From Stenocarpella maydis (Eukaryota > Ascomycota > Sordariomycetes > Diaporthales > Diaporthaceae): a stretch of DNA of 64,000 nucleotides. How positions within the stretch are numbered: the stretch's first letter is position 1; every line of letters starts with the position of its first letter. The stretch covers positions 536,132 to 600,131 of the forward strand of contig NQMI01000009.1 of assembly GCA_002270565.1 (NCBI GenBank). Direction: 5' to 3'. The notes under the pieces were generated by a model. It made no database searches, had not been told where the DNA came from, and was given only the letters and a program-made list of their open reading frames with translations. A program made the translations under genes and the position numbers. Shown in pieces: positions 55,122-64,000 of the stretch.

Positions 55122-56309
55122 TCAACTCTTTTTGATCTCGACCTGGAACTTGGTAACCCAGTCCGTGAATTCATCCTTTTGGCCAGTCCATGGTTTGGCC
55201 AGAAGCTCCGAGACGGCAAAGGCATCGAAAAAACACTGGTCCATAAGCCGTGTGATCTCTGCTGAGTCGAGATCATAGAATGCGACAGCTAGACTGTTGA
55301 AGCGATCTGCCATCTTCCTAAGAAGAGGCAGTACTTCGTCGAGGCGGGAGACGACCACCGAGTCATCCTGAGAGACCAGAGGCAGCTTCGGCAGTGTCTT
55401 GAGCCTTCGCTTTATGAGAGCTTGGAAGAGCAACACAGTAAGCCGCAGCCTTCGCAGAGTTGAATCTAGCCGGTCTCTGATCTTGTCGGGATCGTCACGT
55501 GGGATGACAGTGTTGGAGTTCATAAGGTCGTCGATCATGGCCTGCGTGCTGATATGGGTGTTGTTTACACCGTCAGCAAGATCCTGGACGTCTTGGTCGT
55601 GGGCTGAGTCCGTGTCGTCGTCGTCGTCGTCGTCCTCTTCGCCCTGCTCCTCGCTCCACTCCTTCAGCTCTTCCATGACGTCCTTGAGGGTATCCCTGAA
55701 ATGCTCTGCCCTGTGGACAAGATGGCCCACCACGCCAAGGTTGGCAAAGTTGATGACCTCGTCACAGACACTCCACAGCACGCCGGTCGCCATGATGCTG
55801 CCTTTCCCTCCCGTGGCACTAGACGGGCCATCACGCTTCTCCTGTGGCAGGACCTTACCGTCCTTGGGGATCCTCTGGACAAGTTCTCTCGTCTCTTTGA
55901 GCACCCGCCCACACCTCCATGCTAGATCCCGGCGGATAAGTCTTGTGTATGAGTCGGCGTGGCAGGATTGTACAGCAGAAGCAATAGCCGGGATGGGCTC
56001 CTGGATGAGCTGCCTGAGAACCGTGGAGATGGCAGACGTGGTGAAGGGCTCGGTGATGATGAAGAGAGATATCTTGGTCGCATGAGCCTTGACTAGGGTT
56101 GCTGAGTCCCTCGCGAGAGCTAGGCAGTCCAGGGGTTTCGATTTATCCTCTGGGGACCGTAAAGCGGCCCATTTGTCCGCGGACGAGCCCGAGTCACTGT
56201 TGGAGTCGACAACATCTTTGAGAGACGTCTCAAGGTTCTGGATGAGAGTGACAGCGCTGTCGACCAGAGATGAGAGCTCCTGGAGCTCCTTTGAAGTCTT
56301 GGAGGCCAT
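55122..56309 (-). CDS. GCIP-domain protein (cyclin-D1-binding protein 1-like)
   Basis: An intronless 395-residue helical protein with the Grap2/cyclin-D-interacting (GCIP) fold. The ATG at 56309 starts MASKTSKELQELSSLVDSAV. A series of amphipathic helices follows (DCLALARDSATLVKAHATKI, TVLRQLIQEPIPAIASAVQ, then GVLWSVCDEVINFANLGVVG). The middle has an acidic run (GEEDDDDDDDTDS, ~residues 225-237). The C-terminal half includes IRDRLDSTLRRLRLTVLLFQ and LPLLRKMADRFNSLAVAFYD, and ends FTDWVTKFQVEIKKS. Human GCIP binds cyclin D and HLH factors; the fungal role is not established. It is the last intact gene before the transposon island. Confidence 0.82.
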   Translation of the reverse strand: MASKTSKELQELSSLVDSAVTLIQNLETSLKDVVDSNSDSGSSADKWAALRSPEDKSKPLDCLALARDSATLVKAHATKISLFIITEPFTTSAISTVLRQLIQEPIPAIASAVQSCHADSYTRLIRRDLAWRCGRVLKETRELVQRIPKDGKVLPQEKRDGPSSATGGKGSIMATGVLWSVCDEVINFANLGVVGHLVHRAEHFRDTLKDVMEELKEWSEEQGEEDDDDDDDTDSAHDQDVQDLADGVNNTHISTQAMIDDLMNSNTVIPRDDPDKIRDRLDSTLRRLRLTVLLFQALIKRRLKTLPKLPLVSQDDSVVVSRLDEVLPLLRKMADRFNSLAVAFYDLDSAEITRLMDQCFFDAFAVSELLAKPWTGQKDEFTDWVTKFQVEIKKS

Positions 56310-57400
56310 CCCTTGCCGACAGTCAGGTCGTCCTCTGCAGGTGTGCGCTGGAATCCGAACTGAACTTTTGGACGGGTTGGCGGGGCAGTTTTTGCACCCC
56401 TCAGGCTAGGGATCAGATCAGGGTCGAGGGCAGGCACACAGCTATTCTGATTTGCAAGCAAGAGTGCCAAAAACGCGCTAGTGACGCGCACATGTTGACA
56501 CACACCCGTTCCCCATATAAATCAGCATCCCTTCGGCATTAACGCACATAACGTTGTCATCATCATCACACGTTTGCAACTATCACCACTCGGAATTGTG
56601 GTGTTTCTCATGGCATATATAGCGGTTACCCCTAAACATTAATTATCACCCTATAACTCACCATTGGGGTTAATTAAGGTTGTCAATGCCCTGCTAGAGC
56701 TATACGCAGGTTGATCCGGTGCCCTCTTTATGTAATATATTGCTCTGATGAATTTGTGTTATAAAATAGCATTCAGTTCAGCGTGTGTGTGTTTCGGCAG
56801 GGTCGTAGTATGGTGCTCTGAGGCGAATTGGGACAATTGATAATGGTCTGGACAACTTTGTATTGAATTAAGTTGGGCTTCTGTAAGCCCTCCTTATATA
56901 CCCTCCGACGTCGTCTCACCCGCGGGCACGCTGCGGTAGGCTCTGGTGCAAATTTGCAAATGCCGGAAAATTCGCCCTTCCAACACACCATCTTTGGTTC
57001 CAAGCAACTAGCCAACCATAGCCCTAGCAATGCCCAAATTAAGTACATATAAACTTCAGAAATCAAGCTATCCAATGCACTAAGTTATATACTTTTTGGG
57101 TAAGAAATAAGGGTAATGCAGAGGTCTAAATTAAGGTGCAAATGCAGGCTAAAATAATCGACTTACGGCTACCAAACTCATCTTGCGTTACGCACGCACT
57201 GGGCGTACTTAGCGAAAATCGCCTGACTCGCAAGTCTAGGGTAACTCCTTACATAAAGTGCTAACGCCCTACTAAGCGGTTCCGTTTAACACTATAAGGT
57301 CTGGCAGAGTTAGTAGATTAGAAGAGGGCCAATAGGGCCCTCTAACTACTATTTCTTTAGTAGATAGATTTCTTTCTATAAGGGGGCTTTTCTTTACTTA
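56310..57400. other. Transition to the repeat island; LTR-like segment
   Basis: No intact gene. On the minus strand, 56760-57253 looks LTR-like. It begins with a TGTAAGGAGTTAC terminus at 57253, has a TATATAAGGAGGGCTTACAG box around 56880-56900, and a following stretch that could be the R/U5 region. GC content is still near that of genes, in contrast to the decayed DNA to the right. Confidence 0.4.
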
Positions 57401-58166
57401 TATTTCTCTCTTATATTTCCATTTTAAGAGTAAGGGTTAAATGCTATAGACTTATTAGGCCTATATTGAAAACGGGCCCAAAGGGAGAGCAAGAGGACAA
57501 AACCTCCTTACACATAAAAAGGCACATGTTCTGCCAGAGCCCTGATCAAGCAACCACCCCAAGAGGAGCATGAAAGGCAAGAAGAGGAGCCCCTGATGTA
57601 ATAGGAGAGTTATAAGGGGAATAAAGAGTGCCAAAAAGGAGAGGCAGAAAAAGAGGGCATAAGAAATAATTTCATAGTATATATATATATATCTAACAGA
57701 TATAAATTTATAGGGTATAAAAAGATTAATTCTCTAGGACTAGAAATTTCTTAAAAGCAATATAGGAAGGCCCCTTCTTATAATCTTAAAGGGGGGGGGA
57801 TGCTAAGGCTAGTTTTCCTCTAGATTCTAAAATATGCTGGTTCTCCTAGACCCCGGAATATACCCCTCTCCAGACTATTATAAAGAATAAGTAATGGTTC
57901 GCTTGAAATAACTAAAATTACTTTCCTTCTTTAATTAGATAAGCTACTTAAATTTAACTCTATTAGACCTTTTATAGCTCTTAATTCCTAGCCTACTTAT
58001 CCCTACTCTTATTCTGCTATAGTACGCTTAGTTTGCAATCCTTCTCCTTTTGCTTAGCTGCCTTTTTATAAGCTTAGGATTAATAGCTATTACTAATTGC
58101 TAGTATAGGAACCCAGCAATTTGCTTCCTCAATCTCTACCTACTTACTTGCATTCCGGTTGTACTC

Positions 58167-58379
58167 CTAAATTAATATAATTCTCATTATAGCAGGTAAT
58201 AAGCAATATAATAGTGGTATAGCTAGAATAAAGGATAGAGATAATAATGAAAACCTTAAGATACCTGATTGCTTAAGGGTTATCCCACCTATATTTATAT
58301 TTCTTCCTAAAGATATATTTCTAATGCTTGCCTTTAATATCTGCTGTAAGAAAAGTTTAATAGGGTTACCCTGTAGCAT
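58167..58379 (-). pseudogene. Possible LINE (Tad1-like) reverse transcriptase relic
   Basis: The minus-strand frame reads GGITLKQSGILRFSLLSLSF. It aligns by eye with the LINE RT block GIPQGSPLSP, with each Pro replaced by Leu (CC to CT changes, as by RIP). Upstream ISLGRNINIGG is compatible with the SFLxxRxxxxxxGG segment. The match is short and the DNA is highly mutated. Confidence 0.35.
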
Positions 58380-61300
58380 TCCAGCCCTGCTCCAATTAGG
58401 CGTTTATAGAGCAGTTCTTACTTTACTTAGTATCCTAAGACTATCTTCTCTATATATCCATGCCCTATCTGCCTAAGGCAGAGGCTTAGGTATCTTAGAT
58501 GGGTCCTTATAAAGTCCAAGCCTAGATATTATAATTAGATTCTTTATAGCTATACTAGGTATCTTAAATGTTAGGATATGTAGCTGGTTCTTTAAGTTAT
58601 TAAGGGTAATAGGAGTTTTGCTTAACCTGGAAGTCCGGACATTAGTAGGCCTTAAAAGATCAGCCTTATTAAATCTTACTATAAGAAAGCCTAGCAGATT
58701 TTATCCCGGTTCTAATCCCATACTAAGTATAGCGTAATACTTAATCTCCCCCTTATTTATTCCTAAGATATTAGCTTAAGAGTATACAACATTCTTTCCT
58801 ACTATAAGCCTCTTATACTTATTATAGCTAATAACTAGAGTATTCTGGATGCCCCTAATTAGATGCCTGGATCTATTAATTTCTAATTAGATAGTAAAAC
58901 TCTAGATAAGAGCTAAGGCTTTCTTAGCGGGTAAGCTAGGAGGGGCGGATTTAAGCAGCCTAGTCTTAATCCAGTCTCCAAACTCCCAGCCATTCTTTCC
59001 ATAATTCTCCTAGAAGAAGAAGGCAATATAAGTAGCCATAAGAAGTCCACAGGCAGTTAATCCCAGCTATAGCATGACCTTTACCTGGATTGCTATGCAT
59101 GCCTATTTTAAGAATCCTTTAGGTAGCCTAAGGGTAAGGAAGTATATAATATAGTCCCTTATATGGGGGTATATCCTATCATGAGTTCTCTAATTAGGAT
59201 GAGTATTAATTATACTGAGTTATTTAGTATCCCTATTAAAGATACTTGATACCTAATAGCTTAGGGTATATATAACTTAGATAATAAACCTCTAGCTGTC
59301 CTTTAGTAAGTAGTATCTTTATAATTTAGGGGGTTCTCTATTAACATTATAAGTTATAAATACTATAAAGATTAGGTTGCTAAAATCAATCAGCTACCAA
59401 TTAATAAGTCCTAGAACATAATTAGTATATAGGCATGCCTCTTAAGCTAGGAGACCTTCTGCATTATAAAGGGTTATAAGGAAGTTACTATAATAAGTGC
59501 TAAATAGGTTCTTCTACTTAGGGGGGTCTCTAAACTAAAGATAGGGATTAATGCCCTTAAAATATATATCCACTACCCGCTATATATGATCACTATACCC
59601 CCATTTTTGGTTCTGAAAGAATGGCGGTTATACTAAAAGGTCTGATATATTAAAAGCTTGGGAGAGTGCTAACCCGTTATTAAGGATTCTGGTTTCAAAT
59701 AGGTCTTTTATTAGGTCTATACTAGCTTTGCGATCTTAGTTTCCTTAATTGCAGATGTTATATAGGTTGGGAAATCTTAGCTGCTATATAGGGTTAATAT
59801 TGTTAAAATTCGTGATGAAGGGTAATGCTGAAAGTTGTGCTTTAAGGCCAACCTAATTAGAAGGGTCTAGGTACTTAATAGTAGGTATGGGGGCATTAGG
59901 ATCGTTCATAGGGCTGACTTAGCCTTTTAGATTGTTAATAGCTATAAACTGGATTAATAGGGATCCCTTTTTCTTTCCCTTACCTTTCTTTATTATTTGC
60001 TAGCTTAAGGAAGATATCTTTCTAATTAGTTGGACTGGGGAAAAGGGTGCTAAGGTAAGGAGAAATTAGGTNATGGAGGGGAGGTGATGAGTTTTAAGGG
60101 TAGAGGTTGATGGTTATAGCAGCTTTTAAGTCTTAATAATGCAAGTTATACTGCGCTAATTAGAGATCAGCTGAGGTATAGTGGTTATGAAAGAAGTGGT
60201 TGGGTTGGAGGTTATGGCAGAAAGGTGGGCTTTTATTAGAAGGGGAGCCTTAAGATGGGTGAATTACTTAAGCTAGTAAATTACTTAACTTCCTTCCCTT
60301 TTCTGCTAGATAGCAACCTTTACTGCTTTAAATGCTTCTAATAAGAGCTCCCCTCTCTAACTTTTTATATTTAAAGTTGCTTTTCCCTTACTAATCCTTT
60401 TCTTTAACTTCTCCCTAATAGCATTATTAACTATTAATTATCAATCTTATCATTAAACCATTAAGTCTCTCTAATTAGATAAGCTTTGCTATTACTATAT
60501 CTTCTCCTCCTTAACTAAGCTAAGAAGAGAAGGGAAAGGGTAAGGAGCAATTGCCTCCTATCATTAGGGTCTTCAAAATATACAATCCTCCTCCTATCCA
60601 TAAAGAGGGCATCTATACTTACTTCCAACTAAACATAATCCTCTCATAAAACCAGATCTATAAATTACTACTTTATAAGGCCTTTATAATAAATATTAAG
60701 ATATATAATATTAAGGGCAGAGGCAAGGGTCTTTATATTCTATAAACCCTCTCCTTAATATGTAAATCTAAGCTGCTTAAACTATTCTTTCCCTTTCTAA
60801 AAGCCCCAGAGGCTTGCAAGTACCTATAGTCTTGCCTTAGCACTCTAATCAAAGGAGGTCCGAACAACGTTTTTATTAAGCATACAAATAGTAGCCCTTA
60901 TAAGAAGTATATATCTCAACTATACTAGGGGAATAACCTTTGTTAGGGCCCAGCTCTCCTTATCGCCTTCTTTAGTCATTATAATGCAAACCCATGCAAC
61001 TATTGCATATAGCGGATAGGGGCCAACTATAACCAAACAACTCTCTAAGGCATCATCCCCATCATAATCCCTTTCTTTAAGTGCTAATTGCTCTAAGGAT
61101 TTCAAGATAATACTTATACTAATTATATCTATTATATTAAGGGTTACCTTTATAATTTCAAGATACTAAAGATTTCCAAGAGTAGTTATAACTATATCAC
61201 TAATATATATCCTAATCTAATTAATAAGCCTCTAAATATACCTCCTTTAAAGCTCTTACTAAGCAAGTATACTAAGGCAGCTATTAAGATAGGATATAAG

Positions 61301-61929
61301 GAAACTTATGCAAATGCTATAGGCGAGATCACCGGATATATACCCAGGAAGTTCAAGTATAAGCCCATAGATCTCCAGTTATAATTATAAAGTGATCAGA
61401 AGGATCAGGCAAGGCAGGGGTGAATCTAGTTTTTTCAGGTTACTAATACTTCTTTTAGTAGTAAATTAAGAACTAATGATTTTTATCTTGCATATAGTCC
61501 TAAGAGAAGTACACTTATCTAATTAAAAATATAATATTATCTTAACTTTTTTATATTTTAACTTTTTTTTTATATCTTAACTTTTTTATATCTTATCCTA
61601 GAATTTATATTCCTTTAGCTTAGGGTTATTAAGGTTAATAAGTGAAATGTTTATATGCAGTATTATCCTTTAAGTCTGATTAGCTAAATCTAATAAGTCT
61701 GAATTATATAAGCTATTTATATCTAAGCATGCTTACGCTTAGGGGACCATCTAGCTAGGAAGAGACTAGTCTTGGTACTAATTATTATTATCCTGATTAG
61801 GGGTAGTAGGATGGAGTATATTATCTAGTATATCTGGGAAGACATTGTGTCCGGCTACCTCTAATAGCTTCCTCCTGGTTTATTAACTTTCAGGAGGGTT
61901 ATCCTCCTAAAGAAAAGGCACTACTAGCT

Positions 61930-64000
61930 CCTAAATTCCCCTCTTATAGATGAATTTCTTTAGGCGCATTAGGGAATAGGTCCCATTAATAGGGATCCCA
62001 TTAGGGGTTCTTAGCTTATACACATTATTAGGCTTAATAATATTAATAATATAAGGCCCGAACTATTAATATATTAGCTTCCGGAATAATAAGTAATCAG
62101 ATTTCCTTTGCTTATCTACAACCAGTATAAGGTTATCTTTTATAAGAGGCTTGGGTCTATAGAATCCCTAGTGGGTATCTCTAGCTGCTGCCTTTCTTCT
62201 TTACTTAGTAACTAACTCCTAGGCATATAGGATATCTTGTTTTAGGTCTAGTAATAAGTATAGTTAATATTCCAGTATTTAATCAGAGGTTATATAGGGT
62301 AACCAGGCTTAAACCCGCTAGATAAGGATCTCCATTTTAATGGGTAATACTGGGTTAAATCTATAGAGTAGGTAGAATGGGCTTTTCTTATATAACTGCC
62401 TTAAGGATATCAGATTAGTAAAGAGTGCATAAGAAAGGATCTTTTTCCATCCAGTCACACCCCCATCTAGCATCTTTTCTAAAGCTAATACAATATTAAA
62501 ATAGCTATATTCTATAATATTATTTGCCCTAGGATTATATATAAATATTCTAATCCAATGTACCCTAAGGTATCTAAGGTATTTGGTAAAGTCTCTAAGG
62601 TTCTTAGGTCCCCTATCTACAACTACTAATATAGGCAAGCCCCATTTAAGTAGGAACTTATTAATAAAGAATTGCTTAATGTTCTTTAAGTTAGTAGCCC
62701 TAAGAGTTATTGCCTTAGGCTATCTTATAAGGTTGTAATATCCTTTTATAAGGTATTAATATCCCTGATTATAGGGCAAATGCTAAATGTTAATATGAAT
62801 TTTTGAAAATGGAAGCCTTAGGGTGATGGGTATTACCCTATTATTATAGATTCTAGTATCCCATTTATTATATTTAGGATATTTGGTAATTGCTTTTTTA
62901 ATATCCATATATATCCCTTTCTAGTAGTATATTACTCTGATCTGGTAGTAGGTAGTATCTTTCTTTCCATAATTAAGGGGAGCGTGAGTATTCCTGATGA
63001 TTCTTTTTTTTAGATTAGGGTTGTTTATAACTCTCCTTTTAGGGAGGTCCTTCTTGGGTTCCCGCTAGAGTACTCCTTCCCTAAGGGAAAAGGTAAGAAC
63101 TTTCTTCTTGAAAGCCTTTTGTTGCTGATTAGAGAGGTAATTAGGTAGAATATCGCGGTAGAGGTAATCTATAATCTCCCTTAATTCCTTTAACTATTAA
63201 TAACTACCTTTAAGTAACGGTATTTAATTAGAAGATGTTAGAGCTATTATAGGATTAAGAGAAGCATTATATTATTCCTTAATATCCTCCTTAATTCATT
63301 TATTTACCTTATTTGAAGGACCCGGAGGTTTTCTTAAGAGTAAGTTAGCAACTGAATTGTTAACCCCTTTAATATGCCTGATCGTGAAGTTGTATGTTCT
63401 GATTATAGCCAGCTATTAAGTAATATAGGCCCCAGGAATATCTAATGCTAACCCCTTTAACTGCTAAATAAGAATATTTAAGTTGGTCTTTAGGATGAAA
63501 TGAACTCTGTATATATAGAACTGAAGCCATTTGATTGTATAGAGTATAGCCTAATACTCACGTTTTATTATATTATAGAGCTTCTTAGTAGTAGTTTATA
63601 AGCTACTCTTGTATTAGACTGGATAATGAACCCTATCTTTTACCTATATTAGATAGGCACTCTAGCTGTTTAGGCTTATATTAACTATAAGGATGATCTC
63701 TCCCTTATTATAGTTAATATTCATAAGGTAGGGTTTTAAAGTAATTATTGATTTAAGGGTGTTTATAGCTTCCTGGTAGCTTTTAGTCTAGATAAATGGA
63801 GTACCCTTCTTTAGTAGGTTGAAGAGAGGATGTAATATAATTTTGTAAAAGGGCATTTAGATCTGGTAAAAGTTGATTAGGCTGAGAAATGATTGGAGCT
63901 AGCTAATATTTTTATAGGTTTCCTACTCCTTAATTTTAATGATCCTTTTATATGTAGAAGAGCGGCCTAGAGTCCTGCATATATAACCTATAATATTAGC
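61930..64000 (-). pseudogene. Ty3/Gypsy pol relic (reverse transcriptase-RNase H, integrase)
   Basis: The relic reads from the window edge downwards on the minus strand. At 63.7-63.9 kb the frame gives LQSFLSLINFYQ, then a stop, HPLFNLLKKGTPFI, a TAG in place of Trp, and TKSYQEAINTLKSII; this is the RT thumb/RNase H join of Gypsy elements. At 62638-62318 an open stretch gives the integrase core: VVDRGPKNLRDFTKYLRYLR, YNPRANNIIEYSYF and ILSYALFTNLISLRQLYKKS, then PFYLLYRFNPVLPIKME. At about 62.1-61.93 kb FGPYIINIIKPNNVYKLRTP and NGTYSLMRLKKFIYKRGI fit the integrase C-terminal region. Order and strand agree. Stops throughout make it inactive; gag and the 5' LTR lie outside the window. Confidence 0.75.

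Larger units (their letters stand above)
57400..64000. mobile_element. AT-rich, RIP-decayed transposon island
   Basis: From about 57.4 kb to the end, base composition changes sharply to AT. TpA is very frequent, CpG nearly absent, and all six frames are full of stops (longest open frames 60-106 codons). Where old pol sequence can be read, tryptophan codons have become TAG stops, as expected from C-to-T change on both strands by repeat-induced point mutation. A Ty3/Gypsy relic occupies at least 61.9-64.0 kb (minus strand), and a possible LINE reverse transcriptase relic lies near 58.2 kb. TA microsatellite at about 57678-57694, a G-run at 57788-57797. An undetermined base (n) is at 60072. The island is truncated by the window edge. 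Confidence 0.85.

Overview
The window is nuclear DNA of a filamentous ascomycete fungus, most likely a member of the Sordariomycetes. Genes carry short introns (about 55-130 bp) with GT..AG ends and CTRAC-like branch sites. Intergenic spacers are long. The proteins are typical fungal families: PDR transporter, Dal5-type permease, TRK potassium transporter, Zn2Cys6 and Gcr1-type regulators, GH18 chitinase and GH94 phosphorylase. The last ~7 kb is an AT-rich, stop-riddled transposon island of the kind left by repeat-induced point mutation (RIP).

Layout. 0-8 kb: the 3' end of a PDR-type ABC transporter (+), a Dal5/allantoate-type MFS permease (-), and a TRK potassium transporter gene (-) whose frame is broken by a TGA. 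9-11.5 kb: a Gcr1_C-domain protein (-) and a small secreted SGNH-like protein (-). 13.7-18.5 kb: a zinc alcohol dehydrogenase (+), a relic of an S9 peptidase (-) and a GH94 cellobionic-acid-type phosphorylase (-). 21-25.3 kb: two proteins of unknown function, the second interrupted by a stop. 26-32.6 kb: copper amine oxidase (-) and a mitochondrial ABC1/ADCK (Mcp2-like) protein (-) with an 825-bp intron. 33.7-42.7 kb: a two-pass membrane protein (+), a Nop8-like RRM nucleolar protein (-), a conserved hypothetical (+) and a Zn2Cys6 regulator (+). 43.7-56.3 kb: a small secreted protein (+), cytochrome c heme lyase (-), a divergent pair formed by a PEP-hydrolase-like TIM barrel (-) and a Tm-1-like UPF0261 protein (+), a secreted GH18 chitinase (+), an NmrA-like oxidoreductase (-) and a GCIP-domain protein (-). 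56.5-64 kb: repeat island with a Ty3/Gypsy pol relic on the minus strand, running off the window.

How the genes may work together. There is no biosynthetic cluster. The clearest functional unit is the divergent TIM-barrel/UPF0261 pair at 46.5-49.5 kb, whose two domains occur as one protein in plants (tomato Tm-1). GH94, amine oxidase, chitinase and the two permeases suggest carbon and nitrogen scavenging, but they are scattered and separately promoted. Exon coordinates were worked out by eye from splice signals and frame. Every multi-exon model for which I give a residue count adds up to a whole number of codons; the ABC transporter is cut by the window edge.
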